From Paenibacillus sp. R14(2021) (lineage in GTDB: Bacteria; Bacillota; Bacilli; Paenibacillales; Paenibacillaceae), in the NCBI RefSeq assembly GCF_019431355.1, contig NZ_CP080269.1, positions 3,872,501 to 3,936,500 on the forward strand: a DNA stretch of 64,000 nt, given 5' to 3'. Below the pieces are notes generated by a model. It searched no databases, was not told the origin of the DNA, and worked only from the letters and a program-made list of their open reading frames with translations. The position numbers and the translations under genes are program-made. Positions 53,001 through 62,387 of this stretch are shown in pieces. How positions within the stretch are numbered: position 1 is the stretch's first letter; every line of letters begins with the position of its first letter.

Positions 53001-53022
53001 ACTCTACACACCTGTTATTCGG

Positions 53023-53610
53023 CTAATTATTATCTCGATGGATTCTCTTTTTTATTCGACTTAAGGACTCCGGGGTCATTCCGAGAAAACTCGCCAATTG
53101 ATGTTGAGGAACCCGATCGACTAAAGAAGGTCGTTTCATTAGCAAGGTCTTGAAGCGTTCTTCAGGCGAAGATGCGATAAAGGCAGCGAATTCCGCTTTT
53201 ACCTGACTAAAGCTCCCTTCAATCATCTGGCGGGTCATCAACTCCAACTGCGTGTACTTGGTATACATGTCCTTTTCCGTATCCAGGTCGCCAACGACCA
53301 CCACAGAGTCTTCAACGCACGCGATGGTGTAGTCAGACGACTTGTCTAGCTTGTGATGATTAATAATGGCGATGGCTTGCTCTTCGGTGTAGAAGTTCGA
53401 TGTAATCTCTCTTCCCTCTTCATCGATCGAATACTGCCTTATACATCCCTTCAGAATGAAATAACATTTTGTCGGAACCTCCCCTTGTCTAAAGAGGACG
53501 GTTCCCTTTTTGAATTCATCTATATGAATCTCGTTCACGATCGCTTGCTTCTCTTCTTCGCTAAGAGAGGTCAGTCTCGTCATATAATCAAATAAAATGT
53601 TTTTCATCAT
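53023..53610 (-). CDS. Crp/Fnr-family transcriptional regulator
   Basis: 195 residues: a cyclic-nucleotide-binding-fold domain (GTVLFRQGEVPTKCYFILKG, REITSNFYTEEQ) and a C-terminal helix-turn-helix (VPQHQLASFLGMTPESLSRIKKR). Two adjacent ATGs follow AGGAGATGA. No FeS cysteine cluster or obvious cAMP residue set was seen. It may regulate the divergent SDR/AhpD operon. Confidence 0.87.
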   Translation of the reverse strand: MMKNILFDYMTRLTSLSEEEKQAIVNEIHIDEFKKGTVLFRQGEVPTKCYFILKGCIRQYSIDEEGREITSNFYTEEQAIAIINHHKLDKSSDYTIACVEDSVVVVGDLDTEKDMYTKYTQLELMTRQMIEGSFSQVKAEFAAFIASSPEERFKTLLMKRPSLVDRVPQHQLASFLGMTPESLSRIKKRIHRDNN

Positions 53611-53700
53611 TCATCTCCTTCTGAAATGCTCTAACTTAATATTACTCTAATTCTACAGTCACTTCGAGCACATGGAAATGCAGTTGCCGATCCAAAAAAA

Positions 53701-53725
53701 ACTCTCACCCCAAAGGGACGAGAGT
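53701..53725 (-). terminator. Terminator of the SDR/AhpD operon
   Basis: ACTCTCACCCC (53701-53711) pairs with GGGACGAGAGT (53715-53725) with an internal mismatch; a run of eight T follows on the minus strand. Confidence 0.75.
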
Positions 53726-53753
53726 GTGTTGGGAAATAGGTGCTGGAAATGCA

Positions 53754-53779
53754 CAAAGAACCCTGTAAAGGGTTCTTTG
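53754..53779. terminator. Hairpin of the repeated family
   Basis: CAAAGAACCC (53754-53763) pairs perfectly with GGGTTCTTTG (53770-53779). Its right flank is GCGGGTGATAGATAAGAG, similar to the flanks of the hairpins at about 46750 and 50870. Confidence 0.65.
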
Positions 53780-53809
53780 CGGGTGATAGATAAGAGTTTT
53801 GTTGCCTAA

Positions 53810-54568
53810 TTACGCTTGAGACGCGGAGCGGAGCCAGTCCTCGAAATGAGTCGGGGCGATACGGGCTTTGGAATTATCGTGCGGTACGAGGGACAATTCC
53901 TTAAGCACCGAGCCGAAATACTTGTAGTTCTCGTCCGTGACTACCTGACGTGCGTCGTTTTTCGCTTTAAGGTAAATTCGAGCGATTTCGTTGAGACGAT
54001 ACCGATCCGGACCGGCCAACTCGAAGGTAGCGTTCGCAGCCGGAGCCAGCGCGAAGTCAGCCAGCGCGGCTGCAACGTCACCCGACGTGATCGGCTGGAA
54101 GAAGGCGGACGACAATGTAACGGTTTGTCCTTCGGTGGCCATGTCGACGATGCCCCCGACGAATTCGGAGAACTGCGTGGCGCGGACGATCGTGTAAGGA
54201 ATCTTGGAAGACTTGATCAGTACTTCCTGAGCGGTTTTCGCGCGGAAATAACCGTTCTCTGGAAGGAGATCGGTGTTAACGATCGACAGCGCGACGTGGT
54301 GTTTCACGCCGGCTTCCGCTTCGGCGGCCAGAAGGTTTCGAGTTGACGTCTCGAAAAATTCCAATACGGCTTGGTCCTCCCATGAAGGCGAATTCGTCAC
54401 GTCGACGACGACGTCGGCGCCTTTAAACGCTTCGGTCAGACCTTCACCGGTAATGGAATTGATGCCAAGAGAAGGTGATGCTTGTACTGCCTCATGACCT
54501 TGCTCACGAAGATTTTTTGTAAGTTGTTTTCCAATCAGTCCAGTGCCGCCAATAATGACAACTTTCAT
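53810..54568 (-). CDS. NmrA-like NAD(P)-binding protein
   Basis: 252 residues. The cofactor motif is VVIIGGTGLIGKQLTKNL, and the SRP/ATP-type conserved segments include PYTIVRATQFSEFVGGIVDMA and FELAGPDRYRLNEIARIYL. It lacks a YxxxK catalytic motif, as usual for the NmrA-like/atypical SDR group, so it may be a redox sensor or a flavin/NAD reductase. It is downstream of the AhpD-like gene by about 60 bases and probably co-transcribed. Confidence 0.87.
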   Translation of the reverse strand: MKVVIIGGTGLIGKQLTKNLREQGHEAVQASPSLGINSITGEGLTEAFKGADVVVDVTNSPSWEDQAVLEFFETSTRNLLAAEAEAGVKHHVALSIVNTDLLPENGYFRAKTAQEVLIKSSKIPYTIVRATQFSEFVGGIVDMATEGQTVTLSSAFFQPITSGDVAAALADFALAPAANATFELAGPDRYRLNEIARIYLKAKNDARQVVTDENYKYFGSVLKELSLVPHDNSKARIAPTHFEDWLRSASQA

Positions 54569-54630
54569 GTTGAACCTCCTAGTTTATGGCCCGTTAGAAG
54601 GGCTGGAGAGATATATGATTTTGTAACGGT

Positions 54631-55110
54631 TTAGCTCAGGCCGGCTTTCGTCAATCCATACGCTGCGTCAGCAGAACCCGGTACAGCTGTGAAAGCGATG
54701 CTAATGCGGTTCCAAGCATTGATAGCCATAACCGAGAAGGTCAGATCGGACAGCTCTTTTTCGGACAACTGTCCGCGAACAAGCTCATAAAGCTCATCAG
54801 GTACGCCATGTTCAGGCAGCTTGGTCAAACTCTCGGTCCATGCCAGCGCAGCTCGTTCACGAGGACTAAACAACGTGGATTCGCGCCAAATCGCAAGGTG
54901 ATATAGACGAAGCTCGCTCTCGCCATGAATCTTAGCCTCTTTGACGTGCATGTCCAGGCAGAAAGCACACCCATTCACTTGAGAAGCTCTGATGTGAACG
55001 AGATCGCGGGTTTTTTGCTCAATCGAACTTTCATTCTCTGCATTGCTTAATCCCATCAACGCTTTAACAAATTCCGGTGATTGTTGCATGTAATTAATAC
55101 GCTGTGCCAT
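54631..55110 (-). CDS. AhpD-like alkylhydroperoxidase of the carboxymuconolactone decarboxylase family
   Basis: 159 residues from ATG 55110, GGAGGG about nine bases upstream. The redox motif is CAFCLDMHVKEAK, the CxxC-xxxH of AhpD-type enzymes, following SQVNG. It is a peroxidase-type protein, unlike the CxxC-less CMD protein at 9592. Forms a likely operon with the NmrA-like gene. Confidence 0.88.
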   Translation of the reverse strand: MAQRINYMQQSPEFVKALMGLSNAENESSIEQKTRDLVHIRASQVNGCAFCLDMHVKEAKIHGESELRLYHLAIWRESTLFSPRERAALAWTESLTKLPEHGVPDELYELVRGQLSEKELSDLTFSVMAINAWNRISIAFTAVPGSADAAYGLTKAGLS

Positions 55111-55383
55111 ACGGGTATCCCTCCGGTTGATTAGTTGATTAATTTGCATTCGAACATTTAACGACGATGTGATGAAATTCGTGACACGATGGTGCTTCAA
55201 ATTTTTCGGACAACTGCTTTTTTTTAATAATCTTGAGTATTGTTAGCTAACTGAAGTTACCCTATTCGTGTCAATCCTGGTCACCCCTTGCACTGCGGCA
55301 TACCTATTCAGAATGAGGTTGGAAAGCAACTTCCTTCTCTCCCAAGCGAAAGTGCCGTCGAAAGCAGTCATTCTGATAAACAA
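55111..55383. other. Intergenic region between araA terminator and the AhpD-like gene
   Basis: 273 bases that should carry the AhpD/NmrA promoter on the minus strand. A run of T (about 55208-55225) is present. No gene or clear operator found. Confidence 0.4.
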
Positions 55384-55436
55384 AAAAACCGTTCCTTAGT
55401 AAATAGAAAGATCCATTTACGAAAGAAACGGTTTTT
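55384..55436 (-). terminator. Terminator of the araBDA operon
   Basis: AAAACCGTT pairs with AACGGTTTT with a partly paired loop; seven T follow on the minus strand. It lies about 40 bases past the araA stop. Confidence 0.75.
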
Positions 55437-55477
55437 ACATTTTGCTCAAGGAAGCGGCGATTCATTATGGATTACTT

Positions 55478-56902
55478 TTACTTGATGACGACGTATTCCA
55501 AGTTAACCAGCTTGGCGTAGGTTACGATTTGGTCTGTCGTCAGGTTCAAGGAAACGACGGTATGATGGCCGCCGCCATTCTCGACCCAAGCCTTCACTCC
55601 ATCCTGGAAGTTCGGTTTCACCGTCCACAGGACGCGAGCAACAGGAAGGTTAGGAGCCGGAACCGTCGGCTCGAATGCGGAAACCTCGTTGATTAGTAAT
55701 TTATAATGAGTGCCGAAGTCCGCCATGGATACGACTACGCCTTCGCCGGCTTTGCCGTCGAAAACCAGACGTGCCGGATCTTCGCGGTCGCCGATGCCGA
55801 GCGGCGAAACAACGATTTTCGGCTTGTTGCTTGCCAGGGACGGATCTACCTCGAGCATATGGGATTGCAGGATGGCTTCCTGACCGGCCGCCATCTCGTA
55901 GGTGTAATCCTCCATAAAGCCCGTGTTTTGATTGCGGCTCATCACTTTCAGCAAGCGGTCGAGCGCAGCCGTCTTCCAGTCGCCCTCACCGGCAAAGCCG
56001 TAGCCTTGCGCCATCAGACGTTGGACGGCAAGACCCGGAAGCTGTTTCATGCCATGCAAATCTTCGAAGTTCGTCGTGAAGGCATTATAGCCTTTTTCAT
56101 CCAAGAAACGCTTGATGGCGATTTCATAGCTCCCTTGGATTCTGACGCTCGCTTCCCAAGTTTCTTTGCTGTTTGTGCCGTAATCGAATTCGTAGGTCTC
56201 CGCGTATTGAGCCATCAGATCATCGATTTCCTGCGCCGTAACGGCATTTACGTATTGCACAAGGTCGCCGATGCCGTAGTAGTCCACCGTCCATCCGAAT
56301 TGAATTTGAGCCTCGACCTTGTCGCCTTCCGTTACGCCAACATTGCGCATGTTGTCGCCGAAACGGGCAACTTTGATGTTGAAGCCTTCGTTATAGGCAA
56401 CCGCTACGTCCATCCAATCCGCAATTTGCTGCTGCACTTCCGGACGCTCCCAATAGCCTACGACGATTTTATTTTGTTTCTTCAGACGGGCATTAATGAA
56501 TCCATACTCGCGGTCGCCGTGAGCGGCCTGGTTCAAGTTCATGAAGTCCATGTCGATCGTTGCCCAAGGAATGCTTTCATTGAACTGGGTCGCGAAGTGA
56601 AGCAGAGGCTTCTGCAGCAATTTCGTACCGCGAATCCACATTTTCGCAGGCGAGAACGTATGCATCCACGTAATGACACCCGCCACTTCGTCGCGATAGT
56701 TGACCTCTTTCATAATGCTTGTAATTTTATCCGCGCTGACAGCTAAGTCCTGCAAGACAAGCGGATAAGGCAGCACACCGCTATTATTCAAAGCATCGGT
56801 CATCTTCTGCGCATGAGCCTTTACTTCAGCCAGCGCTTCTTCCCCGTACAGATGCTGCGAACCTACGACAAACCAAAACTGTTTAGCTGCTGCTGCTGAC
56901 AT
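55478..56902 (-). CDS. araA: L-arabinose isomerase
   Basis: 474 residues from ATG 56902 (AGAGGA nine bases upstream), the normal family length. It converts L-arabinose to L-ribulose. Conserved pieces: [16 protein letters not shown] at the N-terminus, [14 protein letters not shown] in the active-site region, [16 protein letters not shown], and [14 protein letters not shown]. Manganese-binding residues sit in these. Last gene of the operon. Confidence 0.96.
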   Translation of the reverse strand: MSAAAAKQFWFVVGSQHLYGEEALAEVKAHAQKMTDALNNSGVLPYPLVLQDLAVSADKITSIMKEVNYRDEVAGVITWMHTFSPAKMWIRGTKLLQKPLLHFATQFNESIPWATIDMDFMNLNQAAHGDREYGFINARLKKQNKIVVGYWERPEVQQQIADWMDVAVAYNEGFNIKVARFGDNMRNVGVTEGDKVEAQIQFGWTVDYYGIGDLVQYVNAVTAQEIDDLMAQYAETYEFDYGTNSKETWEASVRIQGSYEIAIKRFLDEKGYNAFTTNFEDLHGMKQLPGLAVQRLMAQGYGFAGEGDWKTAALDRLLKVMSRNQNTGFMEDYTYEMAAGQEAILQSHMLEVDPSLASNKPKIVVSPLGIGDREDPARLVFDGKAGEGVVVSMADFGTHYKLLINEVSAFEPTVPAPNLPVARVLWTVKPNFQDGVKAWVENGGGHHTVVSLNLTTDQIVTYAKLVNLEYVVIK

Positions 56903-56944
56903 CTTAATCATCCTCTTTTCTTTATTTTAATCAGGGTGAGGCTA

Positions 56945-57640
56945 TTACTTCTGCCCGTAGTAGGCGTCTTTCCCGTGTTTCCGGAGATAGTGCTTATCCA
57001 GAATGCCTTGCGGCAGTTCTTTGGCAAAATGGTTCAATTGCCGCGCGTACAGATTCATTTTGCACACTTCCTCCAGCACGACGCTGTTCACGACCGCCGA
57101 CTTCACGTCTTTGCCCCAAGTGAAAGGCGCATGTCCCTGGAGCAGAACGGCCGGGATCGCCAAGACATCCAATCCGCGCTTCTCGAACGTTTCGATAATA
57201 ACGTGACCCGTCTCCGCTTCGTATCCCCGGTCAACCTCGTCTTGGTTCAAGAACCGTGCGCAAGGCACGGCGCCATAGAAGGTGTCCGCATGCGTCGTTC
57301 CCATAACGGGCACATCCAGTCCCGCTTGCGCCCAGATGGTTGCCCAAGTCGAGTGGGTATGCACGATGCCGCCGATTTGCGGATAATGCTTATACAATAC
57401 GGCGTGAGTCGCGGTATCGGAGGAAGGTCTCATCTCTCCCTCCACCACTTTGCCGTCGAGATCCACGACTACCATGTCGCTTGGTTTCATCTTTTCATAG
57501 CTGATTCCGCTCGGTTTAATGACGAACAGGCCGCTATCCCGATCGATGGCGCTCGCATTGCCCCAAGTGAATTTCACGAGTCCATGCTTCGCCAAATCCA
57601 GATTTGCCTGATAAACCTCTTCTTTCAATTGTTCTAACAA
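56945..57640 (-). CDS. araD: L-ribulose-5-phosphate 4-epimerase
   Basis: 231 residues, the class II aldolase fold. The zinc ligands are in GIVHTHSTWATIWA, HADTFYGA and the later GHAPFTWGK. TTG 57640 has GGGAGGGG six to seven bases upstream and starts two bases after the araB-like stop. It converts L-ribulose 5-phosphate to D-xylulose 5-phosphate. Confidence 0.95.
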   Translation of the reverse strand: MLEQLKEEVYQANLDLAKHGLVKFTWGNASAIDRDSGLFVIKPSGISYEKMKPSDMVVVDLDGKVVEGEMRPSSDTATHAVLYKHYPQIGGIVHTHSTWATIWAQAGLDVPVMGTTHADTFYGAVPCARFLNQDEVDRGYEAETGHVIIETFEKRGLDVLAIPAVLLQGHAPFTWGKDVKSAVVNSVVLEEVCKMNLYARQLNHFAKELPQGILDKHYLRKHGKDAYYGQK

Positions 57641-57642
57641 CG

Positions 57643-59265
57643 TTAGCCCCTCCCGTTCTCTAGCAGATGGTCTACGGCAGCTTGTTCGATGGCCAATCCT
57701 GCTTCATAACGTTTCATAAATGTTTGGAATCCTTGTACATCCGCTTCATCTGGAGCAATCTCCTGTCCTTCGACATCTTGGAAGACTTTCTGTTCGAGGA
57801 AGTCGTCCAAGCTCTCTGCTTGATCCTTGTTGACCATATAAGAGGCCAGAAGCGCCATGCCCCATGCACCGCCTTCGCCGGCCGTGGACATGACCGAGAT
57901 CGGTACGTTCAGCGCAGCGGCTAAGGTTTTTTGTCCAACGACAGGGGTTTTGAAGAGGCCGCCGTGAGCCAAGATGCTGTCAATGGCCACCTGTTCGTTC
58001 TCGGTCAAAATATCCATGCCAAGCTTGAGCGCTCCGAAAGCCGTGAATAGATGCGTGCGCATGAAATTAGCCAGATTAAAGTTGCTTTCCGGCGAGCGAA
58101 CGAACAACGGCCGGCCTTTGTCGAGTCCCGTAATGTTTTCGCCCGAGAGATAGCCGTAGCTAAGCAAGCCGCCGCCATCCGGGTCTGCTTCGAGCGACTT
58201 GCCCAGCAGCACGCTGAATAATTTGCCGGAATCCACGTTGAATCCCATAGCTTCGGAAAATTCACGGAACAGTCCCATCCAGGCATTGAGATCGCTGGAG
58301 CAGTTGTTGGCATGCACCATGCCGACCGGACTGCCGTCAGGCGTCGTGACCATATCGATCTCCGGATAAACCTTGGATAATTCTTTCTCCAGTACAATCA
58401 TCGCAAAAACAGAAGTGCCCACGGAAACGTTGCCCGTACGCTTCCTGACGCTATTCGTCGCAACCATGCCTGTGCCGGCGTCGCCTTCCGGAGGACAGAG
58501 CGCAATGCCGGACTGCAAATCCCCGGCCGGGTCCAGAATAGCGGCTCCCGCCGCCGTTAGCTCGCCAGCCTGCTCGCCGGAGAGATAGACGCTCGGAAGA
58601 AGATCCCCAAGCTTCCACGGACAGCCTTTGGCTGCAATTAATGCATCGAATTGCTTGACCATCGTTGGATGGTAATTATGGGTTGCTTCATCAATTGGGA
58701 AGATGCCGGAAGCATCGCCGATGCCGATTGCTTTATTGCCGGTCAGCAGCCAATGGATATAGCCGGCCAGCGTCGTTACGAAATCGATGCGAGGCACATG
58801 CTCCTCTTGATTCAATATCGCTTGGTACAAATGGGCGATACTCCAGCGCTCGGGAATATTGAACTTGAACAGCTCCGTCAGTTCCCTTGCCGCCGCACCG
58901 GTTGTTGCATTGCGCCAAGTCCGAAACGGCACCAGCAGTTCACCCTTGCTGTCGAATGCCATATAACCGTGCATCATACCGGAAAATCCGACCGAACCAA
59001 CGGTCTTAAGGGTAACCCCGAATTTCCGTTCCACTTCCTGCTTCATTTCGCGATAAGCGGTTTGGAGGCCTGTAATAACATCCTCCTGGTTGTACGTCCA
59101 ATATCCGTCTTTCAAGCGATTTTCCCACTCAAAGCTTCCCGATGCGATCGTGTCGAAACGACGATCGATCAGCACCGCTTTGATCCGCGTAGATCCAAAT
59201 TCGATACCGAGCGAAGTTTCTCCCTTGGTTATCGCTTCTTTCAAGTCTACATGATTCATGATCAC
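57643..59265 (-). CDS. araB: FGGY-family kinase, ribulokinase
   Basis: 540 residues. N-terminal ATPase motif [16 protein letters not shown]; conserved [13 protein letters not shown], [25 protein letters not shown] phosphate loop and [11 protein letters not shown] near the C-terminus. It phosphorylates L-ribulose. The sequence is of the group often labelled simply carbohydrate kinase or xylulokinase-like; the araBDA context supports ribulokinase. GTG 59265 has GAGGGG six bases upstream; ATG 59259 is an alternative. Confidence 0.88.
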   Translation of the reverse strand: MIMNHVDLKEAITKGETSLGIEFGSTRIKAVLIDRRFDTIASGSFEWENRLKDGYWTYNQEDVITGLQTAYREMKQEVERKFGVTLKTVGSVGFSGMMHGYMAFDSKGELLVPFRTWRNATTGAAARELTELFKFNIPERWSIAHLYQAILNQEEHVPRIDFVTTLAGYIHWLLTGNKAIGIGDASGIFPIDEATHNYHPTMVKQFDALIAAKGCPWKLGDLLPSVYLSGEQAGELTAAGAAILDPAGDLQSGIALCPPEGDAGTGMVATNSVRKRTGNVSVGTSVFAMIVLEKELSKVYPEIDMVTTPDGSPVGMVHANNCSSDLNAWMGLFREFSEAMGFNVDSGKLFSVLLGKSLEADPDGGGLLSYGYLSGENITGLDKGRPLFVRSPESNFNLANFMRTHLFTAFGALKLGMDILTENEQVAIDSILAHGGLFKTPVVGQKTLAAALNVPISVMSTAGEGGAWGMALLASYMVNKDQAESLDDFLEQKVFQDVEGQEIAPDEADVQGFQTFMKRYEAGLAIEQAAVDHLLENGRG

Positions 59266-59350
59266 GTCTATCCCCTCTCTGTCGCAATTTCATTTCGCGA
59301 TTTAACCCAATCGAATTCGATTCATATAATAGCTGCTTCCGATCGGACCG

Positions 59351-59365
59351 GTCACATGATGTGAC
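59351..59365. promoter_or_regulatory. Unassigned palindrome in the araB leader
   Basis: GTCACAT-G-ATGTGAC is a perfect 7-base inverted repeat within the predicted 5' leader of araB, about 86 bases before the GTG. It does not match AraR or cre. It may be an operator for another regulator. Confidence 0.4.
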
Positions 59366-59415
59366 AGCCGGCAGATTCCGACCAAAAGAAGGCGCTTTCC
59401 TTTACTGACAGCCTA

Positions 59416-59444
59416 AGTATATTTTCTGTACGTACACTTGTCAA
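59416..59444 (-). promoter_or_regulatory. araBDA promoter with an AraR box in the spacer
   Basis: On the minus strand TTGACA (59444-59439), a 17-base spacer and TATACT (59421-59416) make an excellent SigA promoter. The spacer holds TGTACGTACA (59427-59436 on plus), the AraR palindrome core, so repressor would sit between the two elements. Confidence 0.85.
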
Positions 59445-59539
59445 TATAGGCTAATAGTTATACCAACATAAGTCGCAATGCCATCTCTAGTCGTCTCATC
59501 AATAGTGTCTTCCTACGGCAAGCGCGGAATTTGTACCGT

Positions 59540-59553
59540 TGAAATCGCAAATA
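59540..59553 (+). promoter_or_regulatory. Weak candidate cre site upstream of araR
   Basis: TGAAATCGCAAATA matches the cre consensus at 12 of 14 positions. It is weaker than the three other candidates in this window. Confidence 0.25.
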
Positions 59554-59566
59554 AATGCCACTGCAT

Positions 59567-59609
59567 TTGCATTTCATGCAATTCATGCTAAAATGTGTAC
59601 GTACAACTT
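59567..59609 (+). promoter_or_regulatory. araR promoter with an AraR box
   Basis: TTGCAT (59567-59572), 16 bases, then extended -10 TGCTAAAAT (59586-59594). The AraR palindrome TGTACGTACA (59596-59605) covers the start point, indicating autorepression. Confidence 0.75.
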
Positions 59610-59638
59610 ATGGAACAACGATGAAAGAAGTGGATGGC

Positions 59639-60730
59639 ATGAAGCCAAAGTACCAGATCATCATTGATGATATCAAAAGTTATATCCTCTCTGGAACGTA
59701 CAAAGCAGGCGAGAGAATTCCTTCGGAGTCCGCTTTGCAGGACAGCTACAACGTTAGCCGGCAGACGGTTCGAAAAGCCATTCTGGCGTTATCGAACGAG
59801 GGGTTCCTAAGAAGCGAGAAGGGATCCGGCACGTACGTCAGCAGCCAATACCGATCCAAACCAGGCGGGAAAGCTATAAATAAAACGATCGGCGTCATCA
59901 CGACCTATATCTCGGATTACATCTTCCCCTCCATTATCCGCGGCATTGAAAGCCGATTAAACGAAGATAACTATTCCTTGCTGCTAGCCAGTACCAATAA
60001 TGATATCGCACAGGAAAAAAAGGCGTTGGAAATGATGCTGTCCTACGGCGTGGATGGACTTATTATTGAGCCTACCAGAAGTAATATATACAACCCCAAT
60101 ATCGCTTACTACCTGTCCTTTAAGGAGCAGGAGGTTCCGTTCGCGATGATCAATGCCTATTATGAAGAGCTGGAAGTTCCTTTCTTCTGTCTGGATGACG
60201 TGCAGTCCAGCTATCTCGCAACCCGGGAGCTGATTGCTAAGGGACATACCCAGATCGGCATCATCGCAAAAATGGATGATTTGCAAGGGAAGTTTAGAAT
60301 GAAGGGATTCATCAAGGCCCTTGGGGAAGCCAAATTACGGTTCCAGCAAGAGCATGTGCTTTCTTTCGATACATCGACGAAGCCGGACCTGTCCGCTAAC
60401 TTGGACGTGTATCTGAACGACAATCGGGATGTATTGACTGCGCTTGTGTGTTACAACGACGAGGTCGGCTTGGAAGTCGTGCATGCCTGCAGAAGACTTG
60501 GAATCTCCATTCCGGACGAGCTATCCATCATTGGCCAGGACAATTCATATATCGCCAAAAACGCGAATATCCAACTAACGACGCTGACGCACCCCCAAGA
60601 ACAAATGGGACGCGACGCAGCGGACTGGGTCATTAAGCATTTACAAGGCAAAAAAGACTTGTCCACCAACACCTACTACCAACCCGTATTGATTGAGGGA
60701 GAAACGGTGAAGGAGATTGAGGTAGAGTAG
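59639..60730 (+). CDS. araR: Arabinose operon repressor AraR (GntR-type HTH, LacI-type sensor)
   Basis: 363 residues from ATG 59639, nearly the same length as AraR of Bacillus subtilis. The GntR helix-turn-helix (1-70) includes ESALQDSYNVSRQTVRKAI and EKGSGTYVSS; the LacI/PBP1-type sensor (about 80-360) begins KTIGVITTYISDYIFPSI. Arabinose binding releases it from the TGTACGTACA sites. It is divergent from araBDA. An upstream in-frame ATG at 59621 is possible. Confidence 0.93.
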   Translation: MKPKYQIIIDDIKSYILSGTYKAGERIPSESALQDSYNVSRQTVRKAILALSNEGFLRSEKGSGTYVSSQYRSKPGGKAINKTIGVITTYISDYIFPSIIRGIESRLNEDNYSLLLASTNNDIAQEKKALEMMLSYGVDGLIIEPTRSNIYNPNIAYYLSFKEQEVPFAMINAYYEELEVPFFCLDDVQSSYLATRELIAKGHTQIGIIAKMDDLQGKFRMKGFIKALGEAKLRFQQEHVLSFDTSTKPDLSANLDVYLNDNRDVLTALVCYNDEVGLEVVHACRRLGISIPDELSIIGQDNSYIAKNANIQLTTLTHPQEQMGRDAADWVIKHLQGKKDLSTNTYYQPVLIEGETVKEIEVE

Positions 60731-60985
60731 TTACATGCGGGTCCGCATACGGCGGTACCAAAAGGTAACAGCCCTGGCGACTTAGGATTTCGTCATGTAT
60801 TGGTGACTGCTTACCCTGCCTCAAATTCAGTTTGTGTACCTTAGCTCGTGCATTTGCCGCCGGCTTCCTTCATATTCCGCCTCCCTGCCTGCCTCATTGC
60901 TTTATTTTCCGCGCCAAATAAGGGTTTTCACCAAAAATTCGCCGTTACTTGTGGTACGGTTCACCGTATCATCCCTTAAGCAAAA
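60731..60985. other. Intergenic region after araR
   Basis: 255 bases without a convincing gene. araR has no strong terminator here; GGGTCCGCATACGGCGG near 60740 can form only weak pairing. Confidence 0.4.
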
Positions 60986-61131
60986 AAGGGCGCCCTTGTC
61001 GCGCCCCTCTTTGCTATTTCCACCGATGCATATTTGATTTTATTGTCCATCCGCGCTAATGGTGAACCTCGCTTCACATACGTCGCAATGTTAGGTTGTA
61101 AAACTTGCTCCGTATCCGGAACCAGCATCAT
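60976..61131 (-). CDS. Possible 51-residue ORF directly following the methyltransferase/TPR pseudogene
   Basis: ATG 61131 directly follows the TGA of the pseudogene (TGAATGATG). The frame reads MMLVPDTEQVLQPNIATYVK then RGSPLARMDNKIKYASVEIA to a TAA inside a hairpin at about 60976. Codon use looks natural. The second gene copy lacks this segment downstream. Not recognised; could be the tail of a lost gene. Confidence 0.35.
   Translation of the reverse strand: MMLVPDTEQVLQPNIATYVKRGSPLARMDNKIKYASVEIAKRGATRAPFFA
60986..61008 (-). terminator. Hairpin terminator
   Basis: GGGCGC (60988-60993) and GCGCCC (61001-61006) with AA/TT extensions; six T follow on the minus strand. It ends the transcript of the 61-62 kb pseudogene. 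Confidence 0.65.
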
Positions 61132-62117
61132 TCACGCTTGAACCATACTTAACAATGCCATTGCCTCTTCATGACCAGGATCGAGCACTAATAACTCACG
61201 CAAGTAATGCGACGCCTCTTGGACTAACTCTAACTCGAAGCAGCAAATAGCTAGACAATAATATACGGTCGATACGACTTCATCTTGTTCTTCAAGGATC
61301 GATATTTCCAGAAACCGTTTGGACTCCTCGTACATACCCATCTCAAACAGGACTAACCCCGCATCGAGCGCAAGATCGTACCGCTGCTCCATGACGTAGT
61401 ACGAGGACCACATCCGCTGTATGCCTGTCAAAAGATCCTGCTTTTCTTCATCGTTCGCATCCGCAATCAGACTAGAGATCCGCTTCGTGTTCTGAATGAA
61501 AAATTCCGTATCGTATCCGCCCAAACGCCAAAAGCTTAAAATATGCTCCAGGCCCATGCTTTCTAAATTGCGATCTACCCATACCTTCATGCTAAAAAAT
61601 TCATCCGGTCCATAGCGTTCGATAAACCGGCGATAAGCTAATCTCGTTTGGGGATAGTCCATCGGCTGTTCCACATGGAGAACGCAGCCAACATTAATAT
61701 TTTTATTATGATGCGGTGGAAATAACGCCGCGGCTCCTCTTTGTTCAAACACATATTGAATCGCATGGTAGTTGGCCGTTAAAGAAAAGCTACCGTGCAG
61801 GGTCAACTCCGGCGGCTCTGCGAATTTCCAGCTATCCAGCAAGTGATCGCCTTTATCCGCCGTGACTAATAGAAAACCATGCTGCGACAACGTGTTTAGC
61901 CGCTCTAAAACGATTTGATCCAGCAATTCCGATGGTTTCAGTAAATCATGATGTTCGGGATATTCGACGTACACATCCGCTTCATAAACCTGTCCATCGC
62001 CTATATAAAGCAGCTCTTGCGGATGCTGTCAAAAAAGTAGTTGGCCACGATGACTAGCGGTTGTTGCAAGTCCCCTTGACGAATCCCATCTATATTGCGA
62101 ATTTTGCCTAGGATGAT
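61132..62117 (-). pseudogene. Frameshifted class I methyltransferase plus TPR-like protein, copy A
   Basis: The upstream frame reads QGDLQQPLVIVANYFFDSI, then one base appears missing near 62020, as IRKSCF-stop replaces the expected PQELLYIGDG. In the next frame it continues GDGQVYEADVYVEYPEHHDL and so on for 280 residues to a TGA at 61134-61132. IVANYFFDSI is a class I methyltransferase motif; the C-terminal half (about 160-280) has TPR-like helices (ERYDLALDAGLVLFEMGMYE and ASHYLRELLVLDPGHEEAMA). A TGA closes the upstream frame at 62118-62120, so the N-terminus is also lost. A near-identical 3' end recurs at 63808. Confidence 0.7.
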
Positions 62118-62387
62118 TCAGCAGTACAATATATATTTCACAAGCTGTCCGAAGGACCCGATAGGCCCAGAAGGCAGCTTCTTTTCATTCCAATCAAACG
62201 GAGCAATACACATGAACAATTCCGATCTGCTACCACTTCCACAGAGCCAGTTCTGCACCGACGGCCTTTTCTTTGTTGGCAGCCAGAGAGGATCTCTTCG
62301 GCTTATAAATATAGACGAATGGTCACTTATGCTGATCACTGATTTGACTTAGAATTACCGTAAAAGATTGGAAAGGCTGTGATTTCA
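62118..62387. other. Spacer between the pseudogene and yheC/D-like gene
   Basis: 270 bases. In the minus-strand frame of the pseudogene there is open sequence (GSFGQLVKYI at about 62121-62150 is compatible with a methyltransferase) but with an intervening stop. Possibly the decayed N-terminal half. Confidence 0.35.
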
